Shown: positions 44,215 to 55,214, numbered from the stretch's first letter. The stretch: DNA of 64,000 nucleotides from Vibrio galatheae (GCF_000967545.1 NZ_JXXV01000012.1:1-64000), one strand, 5' to 3'. Numbers and translations: made by a program. Notes: generated from the sequence alone by a model not told the origin.

Positions 44215-45672
44215 ATGCAGTCAACAATTAAGGCCTTAATGGTACAAGGGACAACCTCCGACGCCGGCAAGAGCGTACTTGTGGCAGGTTTGTGCCGAGT
44301 ATTAGCAAGAAAAAATGTTAAGGTCGCACCATTTAAGCCGCAGAATATGGCGTTAAATAGCGCGGTCACGCCCGATGGCGGTGAGATTGGCAGAGCTCAG
44401 GCGGTGCAAGCTTTAGCTGCCAACGTTCAATCTAGTGTTCATATGAATCCGGTGCTACTTAAACCCAATTCTGATATGGGTGCACAGGTTATCTTCCAAG
44501 GCAAAGCGACAACAACGGTCGATGCGATTGGCTATCAAAGCTATAAAAAAGTCGCGCTTCCTGTGGTCATGGAATCGTTCTCTGTTCTGCAGGCTCAATA
44601 TGATTGTGTCATGATCGAAGGTGCAGGTAGCCCAGCAGAAATCAATTTGCGTGAGAATGATATCGCTAATATGGGCTTTGCCGAAGAGGCCGATGTTCCG
44701 GTGATAATTGTTGCTGATATTGATCGGGGCGGGGTATTTGCGCACTTGTACGGTACGCTTGCACTGTTGTCTGAAAGTGAACAGCAAAGAGTCAAAGGCT
44801 TTGTCATCAATCGTTTTCGTGGTGATATTTCACTGCTGCAGCCCGGATTAGATTGGCTAGAACAGAAAACCGGAAAACCTGTTTTTGGTGTTTTGCCTTA
44901 TCTGCATGGTTTCGATTTAGAAGCAGAAGATGCGATTAACGCCCAGCAAGTCTGCAGTGAGCAGAGCAAAATCAACGTCGTTGTGCCTGTTTTTCCGCGC
45001 ATTAGCAATCATACCGATTTTGATGCTTTAAGACTTAATCCTGATATCAACCTGACGTATGTAGGTAAAGGCGAGCGGTTAACAAAGGCAGATTTGATCA
45101 TTTTGCCTGGTTCAAAATCGGTCAGAGACGACCTTAACTATCTGCGCAGACAAGGTTGGGATAAAGACATTAGTCGGCATGTTAGGCTAGGTGGCAAGGT
45201 GATGGGAATCTGTGGAGGGTTTCAAATGCTTGGCACTATGATCCATGATCCGCTAGGGATAGAAAGTGCACCTGGCTCAACACAGGGGCTTGGTCTCTTA
45301 AATGTGGAAACGGAACTTAAGGATGGAAAAACACTGACTAATGTGAGTGGAACCATGCATTTAGATGGTAAATCCATTGCGGTAAGTGGTTACGAAATTC
45401 ACGCTGGTATTAGCCAAGTTTCCGATCAAGCGCTGATCGAATTAGAAAATAATCAGCAAGATGGGGCGATAAGTGACTGCAATCAGGTACTTGGAACGTA
45501 TCTACATGGTATCTTTGACCGTTCAGATGTTGTTGAAGCCATTTGCCAATGGGTCGGTGTTGAGAGCATCGTGCAGATAGACCATAGGCTTAATCAGCAA
45601 AAAGCGATTGACATGATTGCCGATGCAATAGAACAACACCTGGATTTAAAAGCACTCTGGCCTGAATTATAG
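44215..45672 (+). CDS. cobQ: Cobyric acid synthase
   Basis: CobQ amidates four side chains of adenosylcobyrinic acid diamide with glutamine and ATP, in cobalamin synthesis. The 485-residue protein has the dethiobiotin-synthetase-like P-loop [20 protein letters not shown] at residues 12-31, [15 protein letters not shown] and [19 protein letters not shown], and a C-terminal class I glutaminase with the cysteine in [10 protein letters not shown] and a histidine in GTYLHGIFD. The modA start is four bases after its stop, so it is in one transcript with modABC. No cobalamin riboswitch is visible upstream, and no other cob genes lie in the window. Confidence 0.94.
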   Translation: MQSTIKALMVQGTTSDAGKSVLVAGLCRVLARKNVKVAPFKPQNMALNSAVTPDGGEIGRAQAVQALAANVQSSVHMNPVLLKPNSDMGAQVIFQGKATTTVDAIGYQSYKKVALPVVMESFSVLQAQYDCVMIEGAGSPAEINLRENDIANMGFAEEADVPVIIVADIDRGGVFAHLYGTLALLSESEQQRVKGFVINRFRGDISLLQPGLDWLEQKTGKPVFGVLPYLHGFDLEAEDAINAQQVCSEQSKINVVVPVFPRISNHTDFDALRLNPDINLTYVGKGERLTKADLIILPGSKSVRDDLNYLRRQGWDKDISRHVRLGGKVMGICGGFQMLGTMIHDPLGIESAPGSTQGLGLLNVETELKDGKTLTNVSGTMHLDGKSIAVSGYEIHAGISQVSDQALIELENNQQDGAISDCNQVLGTYLHGIFDRSDVVEAICQWVGVESIVQIDHRLNQQKAIDMIADAIEQHLDLKALWPEL

Positions 45673-45676
45673 ACTT

Positions 45677-46438
45677 ATGACCAATCTAAATTGTTACCTT
45701 TTCAGCTTATTGATGTGTGCGAGTTTTTCTACTCATGCAGAGAAACTGCGCGTGTATGCGGCGTCATCGATGACTAATGTTGTCAATGAACTGGTTACTC
45801 AATTTGAAGCTAATCAGCCTGTCGCTGTCTCTAAGGTCTATGGAGGGAGTGCGTCCCTAGCTCGTCAGATAGCGCAAGGTGCTCCAGCAGACATTTACAT
45901 CTCAGCCAATCAGCAGTGGATGGAGTATTTACAAGGCCAAGGTGTTGTTGGTAGTGACGCCGTCACTAATTTGGCGTCAAATCGACTGGTTGTTATTGCT
46001 CCCGAGGGTGAGAAGGTACCATTCGAATTGTCGGATAGCGAATCTTGGCTTGCGGAGCTTGGCGAGTTTCGACTCGCGATCGGACAACCTAATGCGGTTC
46101 CTGCTGGTATGTATGCAAAAGAGGCGTTGGTTAATTTAGGCGTTTGGCAAATGCTGGAGTCGCGACTCGCACCAACAAACAATGTTCGTATTGCGTTGAC
46201 ATTGGTCGAAAGAAGCGAGACGCCTCTTGGTATTGTGTATCAAACAGATGCGATGCAGAGTCAGGAATCTCAAATCGTGGCTGTGTTGCCCGCGAAACTC
46301 CACACTAGAATAGTCTATCCGATGGCGGTTCTTAACGAGAAGCCACAAACCAAGGCGTTTGCGGAGTTTTTAAGTTCGCGACAGGCGCAAAACGTGCTGC
46401 TAAGTTACGGTTTTTCACTTGCTGAGGAAATAAGATAA
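45677..46438 (+). CDS. modA: Molybdate ABC transporter, periplasmic binding protein
   Basis: ModA binds molybdate in the periplasm for import. The 253-residue protein has a signal peptide (NCYLFSLLMCASFSTHAEKL) and the ModA blocks LRVYAASSMTNVVNELVTQF, VYGGSASLARQIAQGAPADIYIS, LALGEFRLAIGQPNAVPAG-like region and YPMAVLNEKP. It starts four bases after cobQ and is followed two bases later by modB. Confidence 0.94.
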   Translation: MTNLNCYLFSLLMCASFSTHAEKLRVYAASSMTNVVNELVTQFEANQPVAVSKVYGGSASLARQIAQGAPADIYISANQQWMEYLQGQGVVGSDAVTNLASNRLVVIAPEGEKVPFELSDSESWLAELGEFRLAIGQPNAVPAGMYAKEALVNLGVWQMLESRLAPTNNVRIALTLVERSETPLGIVYQTDAMQSQESQIVAVLPAKLHTRIVYPMAVLNEKPQTKAFAEFLSSRQAQNVLLSYGFSLAEEIR

Positions 46439-46440
46439 TT

Positions 46441-47127
46441 TTGCTGACGGAATATGAATATCAAGCGCTTTTGCTGAGTTTGAAAGTCGCGCTTTTTTCG
46501 ATCTTTTGGTTGCTGCCGTTGGGCATTGCACTTGCTTGGCTGTTGGCTCGAAAGCAGTTCTTCGGCAAAAGCTTGCTCGACTCCCTTATCCATTTGCCTT
46601 TAGTATTGCCTCCTGTTGTTATCGGTTATCTGTTGCTCATTTTTATGGGACGTCAAGGTTATCTAGGTCAGTGGCTCTATCAGCATTTTGGGGTGGTGTT
46701 CTCGTTTAGTTGGAAAGGTGCTGTTTTGGCGTGCATCGTTGTTGCTTTGCCGCTAATGGTCCGTTCCATACGTTTAAGCCTTGAAAATGTCGACGGTCGA
46801 TTAGAGCAAGCCGCGGCAACACTTGGTGCCTCACCATTAAAAATCTTTATTACGATTACTTTGCCATTGACGATTCCCGGGATTATCACTGGCACTATGT
46901 TGTCTTTCGCGCGCAGTTTGGGTGAGTTTGGGGCAACTATCAGTTTTGTGTCTAATATTCCGGGCGAAACCCAAACTATCCCGCTCGCGATGTATACCTT
47001 TATTGAAACACCAGGCTCAGAAACGGAAGCGATGCGTTTGTGTATTATTTCTATCGCTATTGCATTGGCATCGATGCTGATCTCTGAATGGCTTTCTCGA
47101 TTTAGCTCTCGTCGTTTAGGAGCCTAA
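46441..47127 (+). CDS. modB: Molybdate ABC transporter permease
   Basis: ModB is the channel subunit of the molybdate importer. The 228-residue membrane protein aligns by eye with E. coli Mod[47 protein letters not shown] (the EAA-loop that meets ModC), [24 protein letters not shown]. It starts with TTG at 46441; GAGGAA lies about 11 bases upstream inside the end of modA. It is two bases after modA and two before modC. Confidence 0.94.
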   Translation: MLTEYEYQALLLSLKVALFSIFWLLPLGIALAWLLARKQFFGKSLLDSLIHLPLVLPPVVIGYLLLIFMGRQGYLGQWLYQHFGVVFSFSWKGAVLACIVVALPLMVRSIRLSLENVDGRLEQAAATLGASPLKIFITITLPLTIPGIITGTMLSFARSLGEFGATISFVSNIPGETQTIPLAMYTFIETPGSETEAMRLCIISIAIALASMLISEWLSRFSSRRLGA

Positions 47128-47129
47128 CT

Positions 47130-48236
47130 ATGCAGGGAATCGTCGCAAAGTATCAAAACACACTCGGCGAAGTCGAATTCGATATTGATCTCACGCTTCC
47201 GGGCAAAGGTATTTCTGCCGTATTTGGTCGTTCAGGGGCGGGAAAGACGTCGCTTATCAATGTAATTGCGGGTTTAACGCAACCTGAAAGTGGGCTTATA
47301 AGAGTAGGGACACACACATTATATGATTCACAATTAAGTATTGATGTTCCAATTCACAAACGTAATGTTGGCTATGTGTTTCAAGACGCACGCCTATTTC
47401 CTCACTTTAATGTCACCAACAATCTTATTTACGGCGTTAATGAGCAAGATAAAGCGCATTTCAATGAAATTGTACGCTTGCTGGCTTTAGACACCTTGTT
47501 GAAGCGCTATCCCCATCAACTGTCTGGGGGAGAGCAACAGCGCGTCGCAATCGGACGTGCTCTACTGTCGAAACCTGACATTCTATTGATGGATGAGCCG
47601 CTAGCTTCACTCGATCTACCACGCAAGCGCGAAGTAATGCCTTTTCTAGAACAGCTGGCTCAAACGGTTGAAATTCCAATCATATACGTTTCTCACAGTT
47701 TAAATGAAGTGCTGCGACTTGCGGATCATTTGGTTGTGCTAGAAGAGGGCAAAGTTGCAGTTTCGGGCCCGATTGAAGATGTCTGGTCGTCACAAGCGAT
47801 GAAGCCTTGGCAGTCTTTCTCTGAACAAAGCTCCTTATTTGAAGGTCGCGTGATTGAGCACAACACACAGTATGCGTTGTCTAAGATAGAACTGGCACCA
47901 AATGTTGCGTTGTGGGTGCAGAAAATTGAAGGTGAGGTAGGTTCGCCGGTTAGATTGCAGGTCAGGGCGAATGATGTGTCGTTGATGCTTGATAAACCTA
48001 AGCAAACGTCCATTCGTAATGTGTTGCTGGGTGAGGTCTCAAAACTCGAAACACACAGTAATAATCAAGATAGGATCAGTGTCTCGGTGGAAGTGGAACT
48101 GTCTACGGATTGTCATTTAATTGCGACGATCACCGCATGGGCAAGAGACGAGCTCAATTTAAAACGAGGTATGAGTGTTTATGCACAAATCAAAGGGGTG
48201 AGCGTCACGCAACGAGATGTTGTGCTGTCTCATTAA
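47130..48236 (+). CDS. modC: Molybdate ABC transporter ATPase
   Basis: ModC powers molybdate import and carries a molybdate-sensing C-terminal domain. The 368-residue protein has Walker [11 protein letters not shown], the Q-loop [10 protein letters not shown], the signature [16 protein letters not shown], Walker [14 protein letters not shown], and a C-terminal MOP/TOBE domain from about residue 295 ([33 protein letters not shown]). The length is normal. It closes the cobQ-modABC transcription unit; a GC-rich hairpin follows immediately. I saw no ModE-type site in the short leader. Confidence 0.95.
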   Translation: MQGIVAKYQNTLGEVEFDIDLTLPGKGISAVFGRSGAGKTSLINVIAGLTQPESGLIRVGTHTLYDSQLSIDVPIHKRNVGYVFQDARLFPHFNVTNNLIYGVNEQDKAHFNEIVRLLALDTLLKRYPHQLSGGEQQRVAIGRALLSKPDILLMDEPLASLDLPRKREVMPFLEQLAQTVEIPIIYVSHSLNEVLRLADHLVVLEEGKVAVSGPIEDVWSSQAMKPWQSFSEQSSLFEGRVIEHNTQYALSKIELAPNVALWVQKIEGEVGSPVRLQVRANDVSLMLDKPKQTSIRNVLLGEVSKLETHSNNQDRISVSVEVELSTDCHLIATITAWARDELNLKRGMSVYAQIKGVSVTQRDVVLSH

Positions 48237-48260
48237 AAACGCCGCAAAAAGCGGCGTTTG
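48237..48260. terminator. Terminator between modC and the DUF3069 gene
   Basis: AAACGCCGC, loop AAAAA, GCGGCGTTT. The T run is better on the minus strand. It lies between convergent genes and probably serves both. Confidence 0.75.
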
Positions 48261-48275
48261 ATTGTAAAGCGCGAT

Positions 48276-48713
48276 TTATTTCGCAAACACATCGGTAAAG
48301 TCGCGCTTCAGGATCGGATCGCGACGTGCTTTTTTGATTTGTTTGACCATATCTTTAACACAGTTGTGTAAGACTTGATCCAGTAACTGCGCACGGTACT
48401 CTTCTTTTTGCTCTTCCGTCATCTCTTTTGGCAAATCGAGTGTCGGGAACTCTTCCATGACGTTTAGTCCCGCAAACGCTTGGCTAACTGATACGAGCGC
48501 ATGGAACTGCTCGAAGTTATCCAAAACATTCTGTGCACTTGTTGGAAGTTCGTTCCAAGATTCACGCACTGCCTCTTCAGAAACTTCATGGATTGACGTT
48601 ACCATTAGGTGCATAGCTTCAGGAACTTCATCAAATTCAATAACTTGACGAAGTTCAGCAGAGACCTCTGTAAGATCGACTTTTTGCTGTTCTGTTTGAT
48701 TAACGTCAGACAT
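48276..48713 (-). CDS. DUF3069-like conserved protein
   Basis: The 145-residue cytoplasmic protein is acidic and probably all-helical (VDLTEVSAELRQVIEFDEVPEAMH, SVSQAFAGLNVMEEFPTLDLPKEM), with a basic end. It resembles the DUF3069 family, known mainly from Vibrio and Shewanella relatives and without an assigned role; this is from memory. It stands alone, convergent with modC. Confidence 0.72.
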   Translation of the reverse strand: MSDVNQTEQQKVDLTEVSAELRQVIEFDEVPEAMHLMVTSIHEVSEEAVRESWNELPTSAQNVLDNFEQFHALVSVSQAFAGLNVMEEFPTLDLPKEMTEEQKEEYRAQLLDQVLHNCVKDMVKQIKKARRDPILKRDFTDVFAK

Positions 48714-48907
48714 GGATATTTTCTCTTAAAATGTGTGTATACCGGCGCTATCGTAAAAAATTGGGGCTAAAAGTCAACCTCGATTGGATGAAATGAACAA
48801 GGTAGAGTATTCTTTTGTTAAGCATGTGATTTCTTAGTTGTTTTCTCATCCACGCGAATATGAAACTAGACAGCTAAATCAACAAGAAACAATTAAGGTA
48901 GCGATTA

Positions 48908-49861
48908 GTGGAAATAACGGGCTCTGCAATGCACATCTTGCTGGTTGATGACGTTCAAATGGAACGTATGCAATTGGCTATCCGTTTAAAACAACTCGGT
49001 CATACGGTCGAAATGGCCAGTTCAGGTGAACAAGCATTAGAGTTGTATCCAAAGTTTGAACCCGATTTAGTGCTGCTTGACATCTCTATGCCTGAAATGG
49101 ATGGCTTTGAAGTTTCTATGAAAATTAGAGAGTTGTATCCTGATTGGGTACCGATCATCTTCTTGAGTAGCCATGATGAACCAACCATGATCGCCAGCGC
49201 GATTGAAGCTGGGGGTGATGATTACCTGATCAAGCCTGTCGATAAAATTGTGTTAAATTCCAAGCTGATTGCCATGCAGCGCATAGCGTTTATGCGCCGT
49301 GAGTTAAAGCAGAAATCTGCTGAACTCGCTAAAGCGAACGAGGAATTAGCCCATCTTGCTGAAGAAGATGGTTTAACGAAAGTAAAAAATAGACGCTACA
49401 TCGACCAGAAGCTAACTGAAATGATATATCAGCATGGCCGCCATCAGCTTCCTATGAGTGTCATCTTACTCGATGTTGATCGTTTTAAGCTATATAACGA
49501 TAACTATGGTCACATTGAAGGGGACAAATGTTTAATTAAGCTCGCTTCTCTGCTTAGTGGGCTGTTTGTCCGAAGCGGTGAGATAGTGGGACGTTATGGC
49601 GGTGAAGAGTTCGTTGTATTACTTGGCTACACAGATGCGGATAAGGCAATAGAGAACGCTGAACGAATCAAAACCGTCATTGAGCAGGCGAGTATTCCAC
49701 ATGCTTTCAGTGATGTATCAAACATTGTGACGGTGTCACAAGGAGTGTATCAATTGACCCCAAATGGTCGAGAGTCGATTGAACAAATTTACGATTGGGT
49801 GGACAAACGTCTGTACAAAGCAAAGGTTTCTGGCCGTAATCGTTTTGTGGCTTGCGACTAA
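48908..49861 (+). CDS. Response regulator with diguanylate cyclase (REC-GGDEF)
   Basis: The 317-residue cytoplasmic protein has a receiver with acceptor D58 in LVLLDISMPEMDG and the conserved K in YLIKPVDK, a coiled-coil linker (ELKQKSAELAKANEELAHLAEE), and a GGDEF domain with RYGGEEF, so it should make c-di-GMP when phosphorylated. The linker matches PleD/WspR-type proteins that dimerise on phosphorylation. Start is a GTG at 48908 with AAGGTAG at a good distance; an ATG at 48929 is possible. Its stop overlaps the stop of a convergent membrane cyclase by four bases. No adjacent histidine kinase is present. Confidence 0.92.
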   Translation: MEITGSAMHILLVDDVQMERMQLAIRLKQLGHTVEMASSGEQALELYPKFEPDLVLLDISMPEMDGFEVSMKIRELYPDWVPIIFLSSHDEPTMIASAIEAGGDDYLIKPVDKIVLNSKLIAMQRIAFMRRELKQKSAELAKANEELAHLAEEDGLTKVKNRRYIDQKLTEMIYQHGRHQLPMSVILLDVDRFKLYNDNYGHIEGDKCLIKLASLLSGLFVRSGEIVGRYGGEEFVVLLGYTDADKAIENAERIKTVIEQASIPHAFSDVSNIVTVSQGVYQLTPNGRESIEQIYDWVDKRLYKAKVSGRNRFVACD

Positions 49862-51093
49862 GCAATACAAACCTGGTTTCGCCCCCCTTTCTTCGCTTTA
49901 TACAGCGCGTTGTCTGCGGCTTTAATGACTTCTGTCACTCTCTTACTTTCGCTGCTGTCTGCAACACCAATGCTGATCGTCACATTCACATGATCTAGTT
50001 GTTTTGCAACGCCGCGCTTTTTAGAACCAACCTTGTCATTTTTAGGCCGTGCGTCTTGATTCCTTAATACCATATCGTAATTCTCGATGGATGCACGAAG
50101 TAATTCCAAGTGATCGCGAGCATAATCAGCGTCCCTTCCTTTAAATAACACAGTGAATTCTTCACCGCCGTAACGATAGACTTTAGCGCGTCCACCGACC
50201 TGTTGAAGCTTGGCTGCGACGAGTTTCAATACATCGTCGCCAGTATCATGACCATAGGTGTCGTTGAACGATTTAAAGTGATCAATATCAACCATAGCGA
50301 TGGTGAACTTGCTGCCAAGGTGTTTAAGGTCGGATTCAAGCGCCAGTCGACCCGGGATCTCGGTTAGAGTATCAAGAAAAGCGAGTTCGTAGCTTGCAGA
50401 CAGTAAATAGACCAGCAGCAGAATACCCGCGAGTGAGAACATGGTGCTGGAAATGTACGTAACATGGAAAAAGACAAATGTTAGGGCAGACAGCAGAGCG
50501 GCTGAATAGAGTACGACATCGATAATACTGTTTCGGCTCAGTACAAAAATAGCAAATAGCAGCACCATAGCGCTGAGGTAAACAACCAAAATAAAGGGTA
50601 GCTTAGAGATTTCAGGGATCACATAGAGGAAGGTCTCATTGATGTTCTCAAAGCCACCTTCGTAGAAATAGGTCAAGATCAGATGGCACCACAGCACCAA
50701 GACACTTAGTTTAAAAAGATACAATCCGAAAGCACGAGTGAATAGCGAAGAGTCTTTAAAGCTGTATACGAAAAGAAGAGCAATGGGCAGTAATGCGGCC
50801 AACAAAGATAGCTCTAAGATGGTTGTTCCGGATGAAAGGGGGCTCTGTAAGCGTTCTTGAATCACCCAATAGGAGACTAAAAGTGCCGTCGCGACCATTG
50901 CGATACGACTTTGTTTAAACGCATTAGCGAGTACGATCGTAATGGCGAATAGTACGAAAGGTAATGTAGAGACAACACCAAGATTTGCATAGGTCAGGTT
51001 AATGACATTATTCATGCCAAAAGCAATAAAGGTCAGTAACAGCAAAGGTAACGAAACACGAAACCAATTTGTAGTGACGATGGAAAACGACAT
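49858..51093 (-). CDS. Membrane diguanylate cyclase
   Basis: The 411-residue protein has about eight hydrophobic segments in its first 225 residues, a multi-helix membrane sensor of MASE-like kind, and then a GGDEF domain with RYGGEEFTVLF. The inhibitory I-site (RxxD five residues before GGEEF) is not intact here (GGRAKVYRY), so product feedback is probably absent. It should make c-di-GMP at the membrane. It is convergent with the REC-GGDEF gene, sharing a four-base CTAA overlap of stops, and divergent from the ComFB-family gene. Confidence 0.9.
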   Translation of the reverse strand: MSFSIVTTNWFRVSLPLLLLTFIAFGMNNVINLTYANLGVVSTLPFVLFAITIVLANAFKQSRIAMVATALLVSYWVIQERLQSPLSSGTTILELSLLAALLPIALLFVYSFKDSSLFTRAFGLYLFKLSVLVLWCHLILTYFYEGGFENINETFLYVIPEISKLPFILVVYLSAMVLLFAIFVLSRNSIIDVVLYSAALLSALTFVFFHVTYISSTMFSLAGILLLVYLLSASYELAFLDTLTEIPGRLALESDLKHLGSKFTIAMVDIDHFKSFNDTYGHDTGDDVLKLVAAKLQQVGGRAKVYRYGGEEFTVLFKGRDADYARDHLELLRASIENYDMVLRNQDARPKNDKVGSKKRGVAKQLDHVNVTISIGVADSSESKRVTEVIKAADNALYKAKKGGRNQVCIA

Positions 51094-51311
51094 TCAGCCT
51101 AGCCTAATAGGAATATTTATTAATAAGTAACGTGTTAAGAATACTTTTATTTGATGAATTTCCAAGCTTTTTACTAAACTTATAGATGAAAATTGGTGTC
51201 ATGTATAAATAGTGGACATGAAGTGGTGGTGAAATAGGCAAATTCATAGAAAGGTGCAACTATTTCAAACATACTAAAACAAACAATTGTCCCCAAAAGG
51301 AGTTGAAAAAG

Positions 51312-51677
51312 ATGCAAATTAGTGTGGACGTACATAACTATATGGAGACCTTGGTTGGTCAAGAGCTTGCTAAACCTAAGTATGTTGACAACTTTGACCA
51401 CGAACAGCTGGCAGATCTTGCATGTTTAGCGCTCTCTCAACTTCGCCCGGTCTATATTCGCCATGATATTGATTTCTTGTCGGCGTTACCCGAAGAGCGT
51501 TTGGTTGCTTTGAAGGACTACGCTGTAACAGCCATTGAAGCCGCGACGTCGATGATCATTGACGATCGTAGAAAAAACAGGAAAGATGAAGTCCTTGTTG
51601 TGTTTAGCAAGCAGCAGATGTTCGACGATAACATTGAATTAGAGTGGTATGAAAAGCCGCTCCTCAATAAAAACTAA
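51312..51677 (+). CDS. ComFB-family protein
   Basis: The 121-residue cytoplasmic protein matches the small ComFB family: VDVHNYMETLVGQELAKPKYVDNF, then LADLACLALSQLRPVYIRHDIDFL, where the ALSQLRPVYI block is typical. ComFB proteins are reported to be receptors for cyclic dinucleotides, first in cyanobacteria. Here it lies 218 bases from a membrane diguanylate cyclase, which makes a c-di-GMP role attractive but unproven. The cysteines of some ComFB proteins are missing apart from one. The ATG at 51312 has AGGAG at a good distance; a TTG at 51303 is less likely. Confidence 0.82.
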   Translation: MQISVDVHNYMETLVGQELAKPKYVDNFDHEQLADLACLALSQLRPVYIRHDIDFLSALPEERLVALKDYAVTAIEAATSMIIDDRRKNRKDEVLVVFSKQQMFDDNIELEWYEKPLLNKN

Positions 51678-51697
51678 TCAGTATCTAGGAGTAATGT

Positions 51698-51976
51698 GTG
51701 GGTCTGTTTTCTCGCTTATTTGGTGGTGCAAAAGAGCAACCTCAAACAACCGTTGAACCTATAGAATATAAAGGTTTTCTTATTTTCCAAGAAGCATTGT
51801 CTGAAGGTGGTCAATATCGAATCGCAGGGCGGATCACTAAACAGGTCGGTGAAGAAGTGAAAACACACCGCTTCATTCGCTCCGATGTATTACCCAGTGA
51901 AAGTGATGCCAATGAGTTTATGCTCAAAAAGGCGCAAATGTTTATCGATCAGATGGGTGACAACATTTTTACGTAG
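51698..51976 (+). CDS. HlyU-like small protein (PF10115 type)
   Basis: The 92-residue protein begins MGLFSRLFGG and has EPIEYKGFLIFQEALSEGGQYRIAGRITKQVGEE, the core of a small family annotated as HlyU-type activators (PF10115), distinct from the ArsR-like HlyU. The evidence for DNA binding in this family is limited. The start is GTG at 51698 with AGGAG before it. It lies 20 bases after the ComFB-family stop and almost certainly shares its transcript. Confidence 0.75.
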   Translation: MGLFSRLFGGAKEQPQTTVEPIEYKGFLIFQEALSEGGQYRIAGRITKQVGEEVKTHRFIRSDVLPSESDANEFMLKKAQMFIDQMGDNIFT

Positions 51977-52005
51977 ATCCTCGCCAAATTGACAAGCATC
52001 ATAAT

Positions 52006-52046
52006 TTTAAGAGTCATTAGTCGTTATTCTGATGGCTCTTTTAGTA
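52006..52046 (+). terminator. Terminator after the ComFB/HlyU-like pair
   Basis: AAGAGTCAT and ATGGCTCTT form a nine-base stem with one G-T wobble and a 14-base loop, followed by TTAG. The T tract is short. Confidence 0.5.
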
Positions 52047-52273
52047 TGTGAGTCTTACATAATTAATTGTTTTAATGAGATTTATTGCTTACTGGTTTGA
52101 CCTCTTGCCACTAAAACAAGTGTCGATGAGTCACAAATTGCTAAGCATAATGGTTCATTACCATCGGTTATAAGTAATGATATTTTGTGTTTTTGTTACA
52201 AAGTACTTGAAGTATCTAAAATCGTTGGATAAAAAAAGAACAATCATTGTTGCGAATAGTCAAGGAATAGCTA

Positions 52274-53824
52274 ATGCAAATTGGTGTGCCAAAAGAAATA
52301 CTCGCGGGAGAAACGCGAGTGGCTGCATCGCCAAAGTCGGTTGAGCAGTTATTAAAATTAGGCTTCGAAGTCAATGTCGAAGCTGGAGCAGGTGAATTAG
52401 CGAGCTTTGATGACTCCGCTTTTGAAGTTGCTGGAGCAAAGATTGTTTCCACCGAAGAGGTTTGGAACTCTGATCTGATTCTTAAAGTTAACGCCCCTCT
52501 TTTCAACCAAGAGCAAGATGAAATAGCGTTGTTGAAAGACGGTGCTAGCCTAATCAGTTTTATCTGGCCAGCGCAAAATCCAGAGTTAATGGAAAAGCTT
52601 TCGAGCAAAAACATTAACGTCATGGCGATGGATGCGGTTCCCCGTATCTCGCGTGCTCAAGCTCTGGATGCACTTTCATCTATGGCCAATATTGCAGGCT
52701 ACCGTGCTGTCGTTGAAGCAGCTCATGAGTTTGGCCGTTTCTTTACTGGTCAAATCACCGCAGCGGGTAAAGTTCCTCCAGCGAAAGTCTTGGTCGCGGG
52801 TGCGGGTGTTGCTGGTCTTGCAGCTATCGGTGCCGCAGGCAGTTTAGGTGCGATTGTACGTGCATTCGATGTTCGTCCAGAAGTAAAAGAGCAAGTGCAA
52901 TCCATGGGTGCTGAGTTCTTAGAAGTCGATTTTAAAGAAGACTCTGGTTCTGGTGATGGCTACGCGAAAGAGATGTCTGACGACTTCAACAAAAAAGCGG
53001 CTGAACTGTACGCAGAACAAGCCAAAGATGTCGACATCATCATTACCACAGCGTTAATTCCGGGTCGTCCTGCGCCTAAGCTGATTACCAAAGAAATGGT
53101 CGACAGCATGAAAGCGGGGAGCGTTATCGTTGATTTAGCCGCAGCAAACGGCGGCAACTGCGAATATACAGTCGCAGATAAAGTTATCACGACGCCTAAC
53201 GGAGTGAAAATTGTTGGCTATACCGATATGGTGGGGCGTTTACCAACACAATCTTCGCAGCTATATGCGACTAACATCGTTAACTTACTCAAGCTTCTCA
53301 GCAAAGAAAAAGATGGCAACATCAACATTGATTTCGAAGACGTTGTTTTACGCGGAGTAACTGTAATCAAAGAAGGTGAGGTTACTTGGCCTGCACCACC
53401 AATTCAGGTTTCAGCGCAGCCAGAACAAAAACCGGCACCAGCGGCCAAGAAACCAGAACCTAAAGTCGAAAAGCCTACTTCACCAGCTAAAAAGATCGCG
53501 GCGTTAGTTGTAGGCGTTGGTGCTTTCGCTTGGATCGCCTCTGTAGCGCCATCGGCATTCTTATCTCACTTTACTGTGTTCTTCTTAGCATGTGTTGTAG
53601 GTTATTACGTGGTATGGAACGTTACCCACGCGTTACATACGCCACTGATGTCGGTGACAAATGCGATTTCAGGCATCATCGTTGTTGGTGCTTTACTGCA
53701 AATTGGACAGGGGAATGGCGTTGTCTCTTTCTTATCCTTTATTGCCGTTTTGATCGCCAGCATTAACATATTCGGTGGTTTCACCGTTACCAAGCGTATG
53801 CTTGAAATGTTTCGTAAAGACTAG
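52274..53824 (+). CDS. pntA: NAD(P) transhydrogenase, alpha subunit
   Basis: PntA with PntB moves hydride between NADH and NADP coupled to proton flow across the inner membrane. The 516-residue protein has the N-terminal [20 protein letters not shown], the NAD site [22 protein letters not shown], a proline/lysine-rich linker (about 378-405), and four C-terminal membrane helices ([19 protein letters not shown] and following). It heads the pntAB operon, 13 bases from pntB, in the place next to vxrABCDE where Vibrio chromosome II keeps it. Confidence 0.96.
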   Translation: MQIGVPKEILAGETRVAASPKSVEQLLKLGFEVNVEAGAGELASFDDSAFEVAGAKIVSTEEVWNSDLILKVNAPLFNQEQDEIALLKDGASLISFIWPAQNPELMEKLSSKNINVMAMDAVPRISRAQALDALSSMANIAGYRAVVEAAHEFGRFFTGQITAAGKVPPAKVLVAGAGVAGLAAIGAAGSLGAIVRAFDVRPEVKEQVQSMGAEFLEVDFKEDSGSGDGYAKEMSDDFNKKAAELYAEQAKDVDIIITTALIPGRPAPKLITKEMVDSMKAGSVIVDLAAANGGNCEYTVADKVITTPNGVKIVGYTDMVGRLPTQSSQLYATNIVNLLKLLSKEKDGNINIDFEDVVLRGVTVIKEGEVTWPAPPIQVSAQPEQKPAPAAKKPEPKVEKPTSPAKKIAALVVGVGAFAWIASVAPSAFLSHFTVFFLACVVGYYVVWNVTHALHTPLMSVTNAISGIIVVGALLQIGQGNGVVSFLSFIAVLIASINIFGGFTVTKRMLEMFRKD

Positions 53825-53837
53825 GGAGTAACAAGGA

Positions 53838-55214
53838 ATGTCTGCAGGATTAGTACAAGCAGCTTATATTGTTGCTGCATTTTTCTTCTTTTTAAGTTTA
53901 AAAGGTCTGTCTAAACAGGAAACGGCAAGATCTGGTAATTACTTCGGTATCGCGGGTATGGCAATCGCGCTGATCGCGACGATCTTTGGTCCTGATTCGC
54001 AAGGATTTATTTGGATTATTATCGCTATGGTGATCGGTGGTGGTATTGGTATCCATTACGCCAAGAAAGTAGAAATGACAGAAATGCCAGAATTGGTGGC
54101 AATTCTGCATAGCTTTGTTGGTATGGCAGCGGTATTGGTTGGATACAACAGCTACATCGATGCGCCAGAAGTTGCGACACATGCTGAGCATGTTATTCAC
54201 TTAGTTGAAGTGTTCCTCGGAGTATTTATTGGCGCTGTAACCTTTACTGGGTCAGTTGTGGCCTTTGGTAAACTGCGCGGGATCATTTCATCGTCGCCGC
54301 TAAATCTACCGCATAAACACAAAATGAATCTTGCAGCGATCATTGTATCAATTTTTTTATTGCTTCATTTTGTTAATGCCGACGGTAGCATGTTTGCAAT
54401 GATTCTAATGACTCTTATCGCTTTCGCATTTGGCTACCACTTGGTCGCGTCAATTGGCGGTGCTGATATGCCAGTGGTTGTTTCTATGCTGAACTCGTAC
54501 TCGGGTTGGGCAGCAGCTGCTGCTGGTTTTATGCTTGCGAATGATTTGTTGATCATAACGGGCGCTTTCGTTGGCTCATCGGGTGCGATCCTTTCATACA
54601 TAATGTGTAAAGCGATGAATCGTTCGTTTATCAGTGTTATCGCTGGTGGTTTTGGCCAAGAAGTGGTGATATCGACAGACGAAGAGCAAGGTGAACACCG
54701 TGAGACAACCGCAGAAGAAGTGGCAGAAATGCTTAAAAACTCCAAATCTGTGGTTATCACCCCGGGATACGGTATGGCTGTAGCGCAAGCTCAATATCCA
54801 GTCCATGAAATTACAGACAAACTACGCTCACAAGGTGTTGAAGTTCGTTTTGGTATTCACCCAGTCGCGGGCCGTTTGCCCGGTCACATGAACGTGCTTT
54901 TAGCTGAAGCGAAAGTGCCTTATGACATCGTACTGGAGATGGACGAGATCAACGACGATCTGGCAGAAACAGATACGGTATTAGTGATCGGTGCGAATGA
55001 TACGGTAAACCCAGCGGCACTTGATGATCCAAACAGTCCAATCGCGGGCATGCCAGTCCTCGAAGTTTGGAATGCGAAAAACGTTATTGTGTTTAAGCGT
55101 TCAATGAATACGGGATACGCAGGTGTGCAAAACCCGCTGTTCTTCAAAGAGAATACGCAAATGCTCTTTGGTGACGCGAAAGAAAGTGTAGAAGCAATTT
55201 TTAAAGCGCTTTAA
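53838..55214 (+). CDS. pntB: NAD(P) transhydrogenase, beta subunit
   Basis: PntB carries the proton channel helices and the NADP site. The 458-residue protein has about eight to nine membrane helices in its first 260 residues, then the NADP-binding domain with [51 protein letters not shown] and the end [20 protein letters not shown], which is diagnostic for PntB. It forms one operon with pntA, followed by a strong terminator. Confidence 0.96.
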   Translation: MSAGLVQAAYIVAAFFFFLSLKGLSKQETARSGNYFGIAGMAIALIATIFGPDSQGFIWIIIAMVIGGGIGIHYAKKVEMTEMPELVAILHSFVGMAAVLVGYNSYIDAPEVATHAEHVIHLVEVFLGVFIGAVTFTGSVVAFGKLRGIISSSPLNLPHKHKMNLAAIIVSIFLLLHFVNADGSMFAMILMTLIAFAFGYHLVASIGGADMPVVVSMLNSYSGWAAAAAGFMLANDLLIITGAFVGSSGAILSYIMCKAMNRSFISVIAGGFGQEVVISTDEEQGEHRETTAEEVAEMLKNSKSVVITPGYGMAVAQAQYPVHEITDKLRSQGVEVRFGIHPVAGRLPGHMNVLLAEAKVPYDIVLEMDEINDDLAETDTVLVIGANDTVNPAALDDPNSPIAGMPVLEVWNAKNVIVFKRSMNTGYAGVQNPLFFKENTQMLFGDAKESVEAIFKAL

